The notes under the pieces were generated by a model. It was not told the DNA's origin. It saw only the letters and a program-made list of their open reading frames with translations, and did not search any database. Below, one piece after another: positions 54,414 through 63,440 of a stretch of 64,000 nucleotides of DNA. The DNA lies in NCBI RefSeq assembly GCF_004770055.1, contig NZ_RQEP01000005.1, forward strand, positions 310,001 through 374,000, read 5' to 3'. The position numbers and the translations under genes are program-made. Positions within the stretch are counted from its first letter, which is position 1. Each line of letters starts with the position of its first letter. This stretch comes from Leptospira semungkisensis. Lineage in GTDB: Bacteria > Spirochaetota > Leptospiria > Leptospirales > Leptospiraceae.

Positions 54414-55454
54414 ATGGAAAGAATGAACTCAGAATTTCAAACATTCGCCGAAATCCTCAAACGGACTAACGCCGCTTCCAAGGCACCTGATTTCGATCCT
54501 TCTTGGATCGGCAAGTCTCCCCGTTTCTACGTGGAGGCAAATATCATGCAATCCCCTAAGGACAATGTAGTACAACTAACCAGTAATAAAAAGAAAGGTT
54601 GGTTTCTCGCGGCAGCTGCAATTCTGTTAGCAGGCATCGGCGTTGGCGCCTTCTTTACTTTCTCTAAGAAAGAAGCACCTGTAGCTGAAGGCGTTCTTCT
54701 GAAAGCTGCGGTGGTCTTTGTAAAAGGTGATGCCAAGAGTATCAAAGAGGCTCCGACCCAATTGCATTTGGGCGATGTTCTTTCCGAAGGCGATAGAATC
54801 GTCACAGGAAAAGGCGGATCCATCGACATAGGTCTTACCGATTCCAGCGTGATCCGTATAAAGGAAAATTCTGAACTCGTACTAAAAGGTCTTCGTCAGA
54901 CGGACGCTTCTCAAATCAGACTTTCTTTGGTTTCAGGACGTATCCTGAACTTAGTAGAGAAAGAAAAAAAGAATGCGAACTATTTCGTAGATACTCCTAC
55001 CGTAGTTGCTGCGGTTCGAGGAACTTCCTTCGAAGTAAACACTTCTCCTAACGAATCTTCTGTCTATGTGGTAGATGGTTCGGTAGAAGTAACTCCTTTG
55101 ATCAACGACAAGACTCAAAGAGTTTTGAAAGTCGGCAATTTAATCATCGTTACCGACGAGAAAGTTGAAGTAATCGAAGCTCTTAAAAAAGCTACTCCTG
55201 ACTATGAAGAGATGCGCATCAACTTGAACGGCTTAGACAAAGAAGTTTTGGAAACTACTCAAAACCTCAAAACTGCTAAAACCGAACAAGAGTTGGAAGA
55301 ACTCTACGACAAGAGCATCGAACATATCATCATGAAAGATGGTAGAGAGTTAAGAGGAGTTGTTGTTTCTCAGAAAAAAGGAAAACTGATCGTGCAAACT
55401 CTGAAAGGATCTTATATCCTGGACGAGACCTCGGTTGAGAAGATCCTCTACTAA
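54414..55454 (+). CDS. FecR-domain membrane protein, probable sigma-factor partner
   Basis: Residues 1-60 are cytoplasmic and polar. One membrane helix spans about 63-84 (WFLAAAAILLAGIGVGAFF). The periplasmic FecR domain (about 95-250) has LHLGDVLSEGDRIVTGKGGS, IDIGLTDSSVIRIKENSELV and TPTVVAAVRGTSFEVNTSP. A helical segment of about 50 residues leads to the C-terminal beta domain MKDGRELRGVVVSQKKGKL, shared with the divergent neighbour at 52742. FecR proteins act with ECF sigma factors to relay envelope signals; Leptospira LipL45 also has this domain but is a lipoprotein, whereas this one is helix-anchored. AAGGAAAGGGG precedes the ATG; the Met at 54423 is an alternative start. Confidence 0.88.
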   Translation: MERMNSEFQTFAEILKRTNAASKAPDFDPSWIGKSPRFYVEANIMQSPKDNVVQLTSNKKKGWFLAAAAILLAGIGVGAFFTFSKKEAPVAEGVLLKAAVVFVKGDAKSIKEAPTQLHLGDVLSEGDRIVTGKGGSIDIGLTDSSVIRIKENSELVLKGLRQTDASQIRLSLVSGRILNLVEKEKKNANYFVDTPTVVAAVRGTSFEVNTSPNESSVYVVDGSVEVTPLINDKTQRVLKVGNLIIVTDEKVEVIEALKKATPDYEEMRINLNGLDKEVLETTQNLKTAKTEQELEELYDKSIEHIIMKDGRELRGVVVSQKKGKLIVQTLKGSYILDETSVEKILY

Positions 55455-55475
55455 GAGAACTTTTTAAGCCTCCTG

Positions 55476-55508
55476 AAAAAACCCGGGTAGAAACACTCGG
55501 GTTTTTTT
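55476..55508. terminator. Bidirectional terminator between the FecR and DoxX genes
   Basis: The A-rich arm AAAAAACCCG pairs with CGGGTTTTTT around a 12-base loop, giving a T-run on both strands. It sits between convergent genes. Confidence 0.88.
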
Positions 55509-55516
55509 ATGCCTTC

Positions 55517-55963
55517 TTAAGCGGACCAATCCCCCAGCTTTTTATCGATAGAAAAAGAACCTGCACCAAGGAAGAATAACGCAAAAGAAATGCTCACTGC
55601 GAGGATATGATATTCGAAACCTTCTCCTCCTTTATCACCGAACCAATTCATAAAGAATCCATAAGGAACATGAGTGCTCGCAGCTACGATCAATATGATC
55701 CCTATTCCCAATGCCCAAATTCTGGTAAAGAGTCCGAAGACTAAAGCGACGCTTCCCACAAACTCGAAACCGATCACCATCAATCCTAGAAAATACGGAG
55801 CTCCGAGGGTGGATGTAAAATAATCCATAGCAGTTTGAAATCCGGCTCCATCGAACCATCCCATTGCCTTTTGTGCTCCATGCGGGAAGATGCAGATTGC
55901 AAGGCCCAGTCTTAAGAATAAAGGCCCCAGACCTTCTTTCGTTTGTGTTAGGGAATAAAACAT
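55517..55963 (-). CDS. DoxX-family membrane protein
   Basis: About 148 residues with four membrane helices: PLFLRLGLAICIFPHGAQKA, FLGLMVIGFEFVGSVALVFG, IWALGIGIILIVAAST and ISFALFFLGAGSF. Conserved family features are HGAQKAMGWF near the N-terminus and EFVGSVALVFGLFTR. DoxX proteins are small membrane proteins of varied or unknown role, several linked to redox or thiosulfate metabolism. I chose the ATG at 55963, where the domain begins; a longer frame to 56017 adds an unlikely N-terminus. Confidence 0.88.
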   Translation of the reverse strand: MFYSLTQTKEGLGPLFLRLGLAICIFPHGAQKAMGWFDGAGFQTAMDYFTSTLGAPYFLGLMVIGFEFVGSVALVFGLFTRIWALGIGIILIVAASTHVPYGFFMNWFGDKGGEGFEYHILAVSISFALFFLGAGSFSIDKKLGDWSA

Positions 55964-56115
55964 AATAAGTCCGTCCCATAGAAGCCGAAGGAAGCATCGA
56001 TTTCCACCTATTTTCAATCTAGGTGAGAAGAAGCCGGAGTCTACCCGGACAAAATAGGTTGTCTAAAGGGCCATTCCCGTAAATTTTGGCATTACGAACG
56101 CATCGGAAGGTACCT

Positions 56116-56280
56116 ATGTCTGAAGAGACAGCCGAAAAGAAGAACAAAAAAATCAACAAGATGAGCGCTCAAGAGCTGGATCAAGCTCTGAAAGACGCAG
56201 TCGAGAAGATGAACGGGGAAACGAGCAAGTACGTACAACATCTTAAAGCGAGAAAAGAAGAACTCGCTAAAAAGAAGTAA
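56116..56280 (+). CDS. Small charged helical protein (54 aa)
   Basis: The ATG at 56116 has GGAAGG about 6 bases upstream, which makes it preferable to the TTG frame start at 56086. The product MSEETAEKKNKKINKMSAQE and on is Lys/Glu-rich and predicted helical, with heptad-like spacing in ELDQALKDAVEKMNGETSKY. It ends in ARKEELAKKK. There is no signal peptide, and no family is known to me. A hairpin follows before the ABC-F gene. Confidence 0.72.
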   Translation: MSEETAEKKNKKINKMSAQELDQALKDAVEKMNGETSKYVQHLKARKEELAKKK

Positions 56281-56302
56281 GCACTACTTTCCATCCAAAA
56301 AA

Positions 56303-56324
56303 CCCTCCGCGCTCGTGCGGAGGG
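56303..56324. terminator. GC-rich hairpin between the small protein and ABC-F genes
   Basis: CCCTCCGC / GCGGAGGG is a perfect 8-bp stem with a 6-base loop. A six-base T-run follows only on the minus strand, where no gene ends. On the plus strand it may be a leaky terminator or RNA-stability element. Confidence 0.5.
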
Positions 56325-56349
56325 ACACCTCCTCCAATTCCCAGGAACC

Positions 56350-58293
56350 ATGCTCCAGTTCATTGATATAAAGCACAGGTTCGGTAGCTCCACCCTCTTC
56401 GAAAAATTCTCCTGGCATATCAAGCCGGGCTCCAAGATCGCTTTGGTCGGACCGAACGGCTCCGGTAAATCCACTCTATTCAGAATGGCAGTGGGAGAAC
56501 TGAATCCTGAGGAAGGATTGGTCAGCCGTTCCAAACATACTGAGATCTCTTTATTCCAACAGATGCCTGACTTCGATTTAGAAGCTAAGGTGATCGATAC
56601 AGCATTATCCAAGCATAAACATTATAACGAATATATAAAACGCTCTGAAGATATTCATAGAAGAATGGATCAGACCGATCATGATTCTCCCGCATTTAAC
56701 GATCTTCTCGAAGAACAAAGTGCATTGGAAGAATACGCGTTTACTTACGGAGTTCATGAATTAGAAGGCAAGGCAAGACAGATCATTGGCGGTTTAGGCT
56801 TTTCTAATGAACAAATGGAAAAGAAGGTTAAAGAATTTTCCCCTGGCTACCAACATAGATTAGGACTCGCAATCGCAATCCTGAACCCGGGAAACCTTCT
56901 CCTTTTAGATGAGCCTACGAACCATTTGGATCACGCTTCCAAGGCATGGCTCGCGGAATATTTAGTAAGCACGAATCGTTCTTTCGTTTTGGTGACTCAC
57001 GATCCTGAGTTTTTGAATTCGACTACGGACACGATTGCAGAATTAAATCCTTCCGGAGTTTTGGAGTTTAAAGGAACCTTAGAAGATTACTTCGAACATA
57101 AGAATGAGCTCTTAGACAAGCTACGAGTACAGTTCAAAAAAGAAGAAGCTTATCTCAAGAAGAGAACCGAATGGATCGAAAGATTCCGTGCAAAGGCAAC
57201 CAAGGCAAAAGCAGTCCAAAGTGCCATTAAGAAGCTTGAAAAGAGAGATAAGGTAGACGCTCCCGAAGAATCCTTCTGGAATTCCAAGACAGATTACGAA
57301 TTCAACTATACTCCTTGCGGAAATCTTTCCTTTAGAATAGAGAATGCCGACTTCGCTTATGAAGCGGGAGGAAAGAATATTTTCTCCGGAGCTGAGCTTC
57401 ATGTTTCTAACGGAGATAAAATAGCGATCATAGGTCCGAACGGAGCCGGAAAATCCACCTTCTTAAGATGTATATTAGGAATTCATAAACTTACCAAGGG
57501 CATAGTCACATTCGGACCAAAGACTAGAATAGGATATTTCTCCCAAAATCATCACGAGAATTTGGATCCTGAAAAGAGCCTCTTAGAAACGGTGCTTTCG
57601 GTGTATCCTGATTATCCGGAAGTAGAGGCAAGAAAGCTCTTAGGTTATTTTTCTTTTACGGACGACAAGGTTTTCAAGAAAGTAGGACTTCTCTCCGGAG
57701 GGGAGCAAAGTAGACTTAGACTTGCATTGTTAGTTCGCTTCAGCTCCAACACTCTTTTCTTGGACGAGCCTACAAACCACTTGGACCTTGTGGTCCGAGA
57801 CAATTTAAAGAGAGCTTTGCAGGCATATCCCGGCGCTGTTTTAGTGATCTCTCACGACCCTGATTTCTTAAAGGATCTTTGCACCCGTACTATTTCCGTT
57901 TCTGGCGGAAAGATCAGAGACTTGAATACGAGCTTTGCGGATTATCTTCGTTTTCCTCCGGAAGAATTAGAAGCAGAAGGTGGAATCATAAAAGCCAATG
58001 CCCCTACTGAAAGCAATGAAGCAAAGGATAAAAGCAGATCGCAAAAGAATGCAGACAAGAACCGCATTAAGAAACTGCAAAAAGATATAGAGCAGATCGA
58101 AGCAAAGATAGCACTCTTAGAAAAGAACAAGTCAAACTCCGAAGAATTATTAGCCGATCCAGAATTTTATAAGAAGCGCAGTTACCAAATGGAACTGGAC
58201 ACTTATAACGAGACAAAGGCGGAGATCGCTCGTCTTACTGAAAATTGGGAAAAGCTGCAAACCGAAATGGAAGGCTTGACCTCCGCAGTCTAA
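56350..58293 (+). CDS. ABC-F family ATPase (Uup/EttA-like)
   Basis: Two ABC ATPase domains without membrane segments: the first has GPNGSGKST near residues 34-42 and LLLLDEPTNHLDHAS, the second GPNGAGKST near 362, LLSGGEQSRLRLALL and LFLDEPTNHLDLVV. A charged linker (about 235-310, including AYLKKRTEWIERFRAKATKA) joins them, the position of the tRNA-interaction motif in this family. The last 80 residues form a coiled coil (KNRIKKLQKDIEQIEAKIAL). ABC-F proteins bind the ribosomal E site and relieve stalls or resist ribosome-targeting drugs. Uup is the closest architecture because of the C-terminal coiled coil. The next gene is 29 bases downstream. Confidence 0.93.
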   Translation: MLQFIDIKHRFGSSTLFEKFSWHIKPGSKIALVGPNGSGKSTLFRMAVGELNPEEGLVSRSKHTEISLFQQMPDFDLEAKVIDTALSKHKHYNEYIKRSEDIHRRMDQTDHDSPAFNDLLEEQSALEEYAFTYGVHELEGKARQIIGGLGFSNEQMEKKVKEFSPGYQHRLGLAIAILNPGNLLLLDEPTNHLDHASKAWLAEYLVSTNRSFVLVTHDPEFLNSTTDTIAELNPSGVLEFKGTLEDYFEHKNELLDKLRVQFKKEEAYLKKRTEWIERFRAKATKAKAVQSAIKKLEKRDKVDAPEESFWNSKTDYEFNYTPCGNLSFRIENADFAYEAGGKNIFSGAELHVSNGDKIAIIGPNGAGKSTFLRCILGIHKLTKGIVTFGPKTRIGYFSQNHHENLDPEKSLLETVLSVYPDYPEVEARKLLGYFSFTDDKVFKKVGLLSGGEQSRLRLALLVRFSSNTLFLDEPTNHLDLVVRDNLKRALQAYPGAVLVISHDPDFLKDLCTRTISVSGGKIRDLNTSFADYLRFPPEELEAEGGIIKANAPTESNEAKDKSRSQKNADKNRIKKLQKDIEQIEAKIALLEKNKSNSEELLADPEFYKKRSYQMELDTYNETKAEIARLTENWEKLQTEMEGLTSAV

Positions 58294-58322
58294 GAAACAG
58301 AGATCATTATAAGGGAATCTGA

Positions 58323-58658
58323 ATGTATCCAAAGGAACTCAAAACCAGACTAGACGCAAGAAACTCGGGAAAAGACGACTTCTATCTACTAGACGTTCGC
58401 AATCCGAATGAACAAGAGATAAGCATTATCGAAGGAACAGACCTACTCATACCTGTTTCGGAATTACCGATGAGGATCGCAGAATTGGATCCATGGAAAA
58501 ACTCCGACAAGGATGTAGTCGTTTATTGCCGTTCAGGTGCAAGATCCGGAAACGCTTGCGGATTCATGAAGTCCGCAGGATTCACCAAAGTATTCAACTT
58601 AGAAGGTGGGATCTTACAATATTCCGACGAAGTGGATCCTTCTCTCGCAAAATACTAA
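58323..58658 (+). CDS. Rhodanese-like sulfurtransferase domain protein
   Basis: A single rhodanese domain of 111 aa. It shows FYLLDVRNPNEQEISIIEG and the active-site loop VYCRSGARSGNACGF with Cys69, then VFNLEGGILQYSDEVDPSL. Such small proteins carry persulfide sulfur, for example for cofactor synthesis or cyanide and sulfide handling. The closing GGILQYSDEVDP resembles rhodanese domains attached to MoeB/ThiF-type enzymes. It follows the ABC-F gene after 29 bases and may share its transcript. Confidence 0.92.
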   Translation: MYPKELKTRLDARNSGKDDFYLLDVRNPNEQEISIIEGTDLLIPVSELPMRIAELDPWKNSDKDVVVYCRSGARSGNACGFMKSAGFTKVFNLEGGILQYSDEVDPSLAKY

Positions 58659-58666
58659 GTTAGAAT

Positions 58667-59590
58667 TTACTTAGATAAGAAATTTGAGATAACCGGCAGC
58701 ACTTGCTCCGGTTGTTCAATATGAGGCAAATGCCCACAGTCCTTTACTAGGACAAACTCGGATTTCAATAAGTCTTTTACATAGGCTCCCGTTTCTAAGG
58801 GAGTCGTATGATCCTGATCTCCCCAAAAAACAAGCACTCTCTTATTTGCCGAAGCCAAACCTTCAAAATGAGGTCTTGGATCCTTGGAGATCAAATTCCT
58901 GAGAGTCGAAAGGATTGCCTTTCCGAAACCGTAAAAGCTCATTTGAGTTTCGTATCTCTCCACCCAACCTTTAGGTACCTTGGAAGGATTCACAAAGTCT
59001 CCTGCAATTCCTTTAGGTAAGGTAGGAAGAAAGATCACAGTATTCAAATATTCCCCCAAGAAAGGAACAGTAAGAGGAAATATCCCCGCCTTAGCAGTAA
59101 AGGGATCTAAGAGAACTACCTTCTTTACATTCTCCGGATTCTTGGCCACATAAGAAGCCACAATAGGACCTCCCATAGAAAGTCCCATGATATCGAATGG
59201 CTCATCTATATGCAGAGAATTTAATAGATCTTGGATCTGAGAACGAAATAGATCGATATCGTATGTGATATCCGGACGATCCGAATAACCTCTTCCGTAG
59301 AGATCGAATCTAAGAACCTTGTATCCTTGCGAAACGAGTAGTTTTTGAACTGGATCCCAGATAAAATACGGAGTAGAAAACCCGTGAACAAGAACGACTA
59401 ACTTTCCTTTTTCGGGGCCGGAGAGTTCGTAATGAGTCAATCCTTGCGAAAGCTGGATATAATTTCCGCTTTCTGCTCCTGCTCGAACGGAATCGCTCAG
59501 CTCCACCTTCTCCTTTGATCTTGCAAAGGGAAGAACGGAGAGAAGAATTAATAAAAGAACGATCCCGCTAAGGAGGAGCTTTTTTCTCAT
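58667..59590 (-). CDS. Alpha/beta hydrolase with N-terminal membrane anchor
   Basis: An uncleaved-looking hydrophobic segment (LLLSGIVLLLILLSVLPFA) at the N-terminus is followed by an alpha/beta hydrolase fold: LVVLVHGFSTPYFIWDP (oxyanion), FDLYGRGYSDRPD, the elbow IMGLSMGGPIVASYV with Ser138, the Asp region VFWGDQDHTTPLE and the His in KDCGHLPHIEQPEQVL. Esterase or lipase activity is likely, the substrate unknown. Its ATG overlaps the stop of a TetR gene by 4 bases, so that regulator probably controls it. Confidence 0.88.
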   Translation of the reverse strand: MRKKLLLSGIVLLLILLSVLPFARSKEKVELSDSVRAGAESGNYIQLSQGLTHYELSGPEKGKLVVLVHGFSTPYFIWDPVQKLLVSQGYKVLRFDLYGRGYSDRPDITYDIDLFRSQIQDLLNSLHIDEPFDIMGLSMGGPIVASYVAKNPENVKKVVLLDPFTAKAGIFPLTVPFLGEYLNTVIFLPTLPKGIAGDFVNPSKVPKGWVERYETQMSFYGFGKAILSTLRNLISKDPRPHFEGLASANKRVLVFWGDQDHTTPLETGAYVKDLLKSEFVLVKDCGHLPHIEQPEQVLPVISNFLSK

Positions 59591-60201
59591 TCTTCGCCTA
59601 AGAGAATTTTACGGAAGAATAGAAATCCTTCGTCCAAAGGATCTCCCATGCCTCTTTTTTTGAGCATGCCGGTCATATCCAGAACGATAATCCCATACAT
59701 CCAAGAATACATAGTTCTTGCGAGAGAAGGATAATCTTCTTCTTGGATGCGGAATTCTTTCGATCTAACTCCCGCACGGATGGTTTCGAGAAAAACACGA
59801 TAACTGGTTGGAAGTTTAGGGAATGCCTTACGGTGCATATGGCCGTGAACGGTATTGAACATCACCTTATGCAGCTCCTGATTATGACCGGAGAAATCAT
59901 AATATGCGCGAGCGATCAATGTTAGTTTTTCATAGCAATTTTTTCCGTTCAAGCGAGCGGCTCTGAGAGTCTCGGTCAACTGAGCCTCTCCCTGAGAGAT
60001 GATGATCTTGATGATGTCTTGTTGGCTCTTAAAATGAGAGTAAGGGCTAGCGACGCTACAATCCAATTTTTCGGCTATCCTTCTCATAGATAGGCCGTCG
60101 ATCCCTTCTTCGTTTAGAATGTCCAGGGCCGCTTGGACAATGGACTCCTTGTTTAAGCTATTACGAGTACGTCTTCTGGGACGTGTTGCTACTGCAGTCA
60201 T
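59587..60201 (-). CDS. TetR-family regulator coupled to the alpha/beta hydrolase
   Basis: After a basic tail (TRPRRRTRNSLNKES) comes the HTH, IVQAALDILNEEGIDGLSMR, RIAEKLDCSVASPYSHFKSQ and QDIIKIIISQGEAQL. The C-terminal part contains GHNQELHKVMFNTVHGHMHR, similar to the WHG-type ligand domain. It precedes and overlaps the hydrolase gene by 4 bases on the same strand, and is divergent from the acetoacetate-decarboxylase-like gene, whose promoter it may also control. Confidence 0.9.
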   Translation of the reverse strand: MTAVATRPRRRTRNSLNKESIVQAALDILNEEGIDGLSMRRIAEKLDCSVASPYSHFKSQQDIIKIIISQGEAQLTETLRAARLNGKNCYEKLTLIARAYYDFSGHNQELHKVMFNTVHGHMHRKAFPKLPTSYRVFLETIRAGVRSKEFRIQEEDYPSLARTMYSWMYGIIVLDMTGMLKKRGMGDPLDEGFLFFRKILLGEE

Positions 60202-60362
60202 ATACTTTTTGCCTTCGGGAACTCATTCTAAGCCCAAAGGGCCAAAAGATCATCCCCAATGTCCAGTTATCCCAAAAATGGGGAAGATGTTCAAGAGTTT
60301 CCTTTTCAAATTCGGGGTTTTTCACAGGAATGGTACAAAAAAGAAAGAAACGGATCCATCCC

Positions 60363-61115
60363 ATGAAAGCAAGCGCTGCGACTAAGGCAAAGCCTAAGAA
60401 GAAAGCCGCAAAATCGGCACTCAAAATTCCCAAAAAAGCCACAGTTACTGGAAACAATTTTGCAACCTCTAAGAGACATTATCCGGCCCCATGGTCGTTA
60501 ACAGGAGAAGGGTACTTATTCCCTCTATTCGGAAAAAAATCTTATAACGCCGAAATGGCATTCTTAGATGAAGAAGATAGAAAGTCTTATAGAGGCGGAC
60601 TCGGTTCCTTAATGCTCGTTAATTACGAAAGATCTAATGTAGGACCTTATTACGAACTCTTATATATTCCTGGAAACTTCGAACACAAAGGCAAAAATTA
60701 TAAAAGGATCACTCGTATCTTTGTTTCAAGCCAAACATCGGTAGAAGAAGGGATCAGAAATTGGGCCATTCCAAAAGAAAGAGCCGACTTCACTTGGAAG
60801 AAGGAAGGATCTCTTACCAAGATAGAAGTCTCCCGCAATGGAAAGACCTTTTTTAAAATTGAGATACGTTCCTTAGGTTTCGGATTTCCGGTAAACACTT
60901 CTGTGCTTCCTTATGTACTTTTACAAAAAGAAGAAGACGGGACCAAACTCAGTACTGCATTTATCGGAAAAGGAAAAGGCAAACTTTCCAGGATAGAATC
61001 TGTTTGGTCTGACGAGACTGTATTTCCGGATTTCGTCAAAGGCGGAGGCTTCAAGACTGGGATCTTTGCGGATCCTTTCGATCTGATATTTCCAGTAGCG
61101 GAACAAGTGGATTAA
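60363..61115 (+). CDS. Acetoacetate-decarboxylase-like domain protein
   Basis: I chose the ATG at 60363, which gives an Ala/Lys-rich leader (MKASAATKAKPKKKAAKSAL) before a domain resembling acetoacetate decarboxylase: PAPWSLTGEGYLFPLFGK, GSLMLVNYERSNVGPYYELL, YIPGNFEHKG, RITRIFVSSQTSVEEGIRNW and ERADFTWKKEG. Members of this superfamily include true decarboxylases that use a Schiff-base Lys and others of unknown reaction; I cannot confirm the catalytic Lys by eye. The frame is open back to 60183, but that part lies in the divergent promoter. The thiolase gene follows after 51 bases. Confidence 0.75.
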   Translation: MKASAATKAKPKKKAAKSALKIPKKATVTGNNFATSKRHYPAPWSLTGEGYLFPLFGKKSYNAEMAFLDEEDRKSYRGGLGSLMLVNYERSNVGPYYELLYIPGNFEHKGKNYKRITRIFVSSQTSVEEGIRNWAIPKERADFTWKKEGSLTKIEVSRNGKTFFKIEIRSLGFGFPVNTSVLPYVLLQKEEDGTKLSTAFIGKGKGKLSRIESVWSDETVFPDFVKGGGFKTGIFADPFDLIFPVAEQVD

Positions 61116-61166
61116 ATTTCACGAGAGCAATTCATTCAATAAATCGAATATTAGGACAGGATAATT

Positions 61167-62348
61167 ATGGAAGAAGCAGTCATACTAGACGGGATAAGAA
61201 CTCCATTTGGGAATTTCGGTGGAACCTTAAAGGACATTAGCGCAGTGGACTTGGGAGTCTTGGTTTCCAAATCTCTTTTGGAAAGAACAGGAGTGAATCC
61301 GGCAGATATTGGAGAATCTATTTTCGGGAATGTTGTTCCTACAGGAAAAGAGGCAATCTATCTAGCTAGACATATAGGTCTTAAAACAGGCCTGCCGATC
61401 ACAGTTCCGGCTCTTACACTCAACCGTCTTTGCGGTTCTGGAATGGAAGCAATCATCCAAGCAGCGAAAAAGATCTACTTAGGAGAAAGCGAAGCTGTTC
61501 TCGCAGGCGGATCCGAGTCTATGAGTAACGCTCCTTATGTTGTGCGTAACGCAAGATGGGGAATCAAATACGGCTCAGCAGAATTCGAAGATTCTCTCGA
61601 ACAAGGTCTGACAGATCAGTATGTAGGCTTGATCATGGGAGCCACTGCCGAGAATCTCGCGGATCAATACAAGATCAGCAGAGCAGAGCAAGATGAATGG
61701 GCTGGAATTTCCCAAACTAGAGCCGAAAAAGCTACTGTCGAAGGAAGATTGAAAGAAGAGATCCTTTCTGTTACTGTTGGTGGAAAGAAACCAGTTACGT
61801 TAGAAAAAGATGAATTTATCAAGGGAGCTTCTTCCATTGAGAAACTCGCCGGACTAAGACCTGCCTTTAGAGAAGGTGGAACTGTGACTGCAGGAAATGC
61901 TTCCGGATTAAACGATGGAGCGGCTGCCACTATCGTGACTTCTGCTTCTTATGCCAAGAAGGTAGGCAAGAAGCCTTTAGCCATCATCCGTGGTTATGGA
62001 CATGCTGGTTGTGATCCTGCTAAAATGGGAATTGGACCTGCTCTTGCTATTCCTATCGCTCTGAAAAAAGCGGGACTCAAACTTTCCGACATGAGCCTCG
62101 TAGAAGTAAACGAAGCGTTCGCAGCTCAGTATCTTGCAGTTCAAAAAGAATTGGGACTGAATCCGGAGATCACCAATGTGAACGGAGGAGCAGTTGCGAT
62201 CGGACACCCGCTCGGCGCGAGCGGAGCAAGAGTAACGATTACACTTGCCTATGAGCTAAGACGCAGAAAGGCAAAATACGGAGTCGCCTCTCTTTGTATC
62301 GGCGGCGGACAAGGGATCGCTTTGATCCTGGAAAACCCGGAAGCTTAA
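61167..62348 (+). CDS. Acetyl-CoA C-acyltransferase (thiolase)
   Basis: A complete thiolase of 393 aa. The nucleophile Cys89 lies in [15 protein letters not shown], the catalytic His347 in [18 protein letters not shown], and the acid/base Cys377 in [16 protein letters not shown]. The thiolase loop [14 protein letters not shown] is also intact. It either cleaves 3-ketoacyl-CoA in beta-oxidation or condenses two acetyl-CoA to acetoacetyl-CoA; sequence favours the acetyl-CoA acetyltransferase type but does not decide. Placement after an acetoacetate-decarboxylase-like gene suggests acetoacetyl chemistry. Confidence 0.94.
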   Translation: MEEAVILDGIRTPFGNFGGTLKDISAVDLGVLVSKSLLERTGVNPADIGESIFGNVVPTGKEAIYLARHIGLKTGLPITVPALTLNRLCGSGMEAIIQAAKKIYLGESEAVLAGGSESMSNAPYVVRNARWGIKYGSAEFEDSLEQGLTDQYVGLIMGATAENLADQYKISRAEQDEWAGISQTRAEKATVEGRLKEEILSVTVGGKKPVTLEKDEFIKGASSIEKLAGLRPAFREGGTVTAGNASGLNDGAAATIVTSASYAKKVGKKPLAIIRGYGHAGCDPAKMGIGPALAIPIALKKAGLKLSDMSLVEVNEAFAAQYLAVQKELGLNPEITNVNGGAVAIGHPLGASGARVTITLAYELRRRKAKYGVASLCIGGGQGIALILENPEA

Positions 62349-62361
62349 TCGTCAAAAAAAA

Positions 62362-62395
62362 CTCGGTCCTGGCGTTTCTCACGAACAGGACCGAG
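62362..62395 (-). terminator. Terminator of the SDR/LLM oxidoreductase operon
   Basis: CTCGGTCCTG / CAGGACCGAG is a perfect 10-bp stem with a 14-base loop. On the minus strand TTTTTTTT follows directly. On the plus strand it lies 13 bases after the thiolase stop and may also end that transcript. Confidence 0.9.
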
Positions 62396-62429
62396 CCCAT
62401 CTCAGTTCCAAATTCACGATCTGTATTTA

Positions 62430-63437
62430 TTACCGTTTTTCCAGCTCGAAGGCTTCTGCGAGAAGCTCGTAAGAACGAAGCCTATCCTTAAAATCATAAG
62501 TAATCGTAGAGACCACGACCTCGTCTATTTCATATTCTTCGGTCATCTCTAGAATTCTATTTTTTACTACCTCGGGTGTTCCCGCAATCATTCTTCCACG
62601 ATTATGAAGAAGACGCACCCTCTCATAATCTGAATAGACGTAAGGCTTTACCTCTTCATACGAAAGAATTCCTTCGCTAACCCCTTTTTCAATATTGAGA
62701 AGCTGTCTGTCCATGATCGCTTGCATTTCGTCTGCTTTTTCCTTGGTTTCAGCGCAGAGTACAAAAATACCTACGCTTGCCTTCGGCTCTGATAATGCTT
62801 CCGAAGGCTGGAATCTGTCTTTGTATGCTTTGATGCTCCCATATCCTCCGGTTGGATTGATAAACTGAGCGAAGGACAATGCCATTCCGAAATGAGCAGC
62901 AATGAGTGCGCTTTCTCCACTGGAAGTTAGAACCCACATTTCAGGAACAGTTTCACAAACAGGGATGGCTTTGACCTTGGATTGAATAGAATCCGGCTCG
63001 GCATTATCCGTTAAAAAATCCTTGAGATCAATCAGTTGTTGCACAAAATCATTTTGAACAAAACTATTAGAAGGATTTAATATAGCTGCAGTTAGCCTAT
63101 CTCCTCCAGGAGCTCTACCTAATCCTAAATCGATCCTACCAGGAAACAAGGTCTCTAACATTCTGAAATTTTCTGCTACTTTGAGAGAACTATGATTTGG
63201 AAGCATGATCCCACCGGAACCTACTCGAATCCCTTTAGTCTCTCCCGCTAAATGAGAAATCAAAACTTCAGGAGAAGATCCGGCAAGTCCCAAGATATTA
63301 TGATGTTCTGAAACCCAGTATCGAGTGTAACCCAAACGATCCGTGAGCTTTGCGAGTTCTATGGTCTCCTGAACTGCTTGGAAAGCAGTTCCTCCTTTTC
63401 GGATCGGAGATTGGTCTAAAACGCTAAGTTGGACCAT
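62430..63437 (-). CDS. LLM-class flavin-dependent oxidoreductase
   Basis: A luciferase-like monooxygenase of 335 aa: LSVLDQSPIRKGGTAFQAV, YTRYWVSEHHNILGLAGSSP, IRVGSGGIMLPNHSSLKVAE and RIDLGLGRAPGGDRLT are typical of the MsnO8/YhbW subgroup. The family uses FMN or F420; the SEHHN and LGRAPGG signatures fit FMN-type proteins that oxidise small substrates. The substrate is unknown. It starts 3 bases after the SDR gene and ends at a strong terminator. Confidence 0.9.
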   Translation of the reverse strand: MVQLSVLDQSPIRKGGTAFQAVQETIELAKLTDRLGYTRYWVSEHHNILGLAGSSPEVLISHLAGETKGIRVGSGGIMLPNHSSLKVAENFRMLETLFPGRIDLGLGRAPGGDRLTAAILNPSNSFVQNDFVQQLIDLKDFLTDNAEPDSIQSKVKAIPVCETVPEMWVLTSSGESALIAAHFGMALSFAQFINPTGGYGSIKAYKDRFQPSEALSEPKASVGIFVLCAETKEKADEMQAIMDRQLLNIEKGVSEGILSYEEVKPYVYSDYERVRLLHNRGRMIAGTPEVVKNRILEMTEEYEIDEVVVSTITYDFKDRLRSYELLAEAFELEKR

Positions 63438-63440
63438 ACT

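Noticed and set aside
60241..60295. CCCCA/TGGGG inverted repeat in the TetR/decarboxylase spacer as an operator
   Set aside because: Arms are only 5 bp with a long, uneven spacer; too weak to list.
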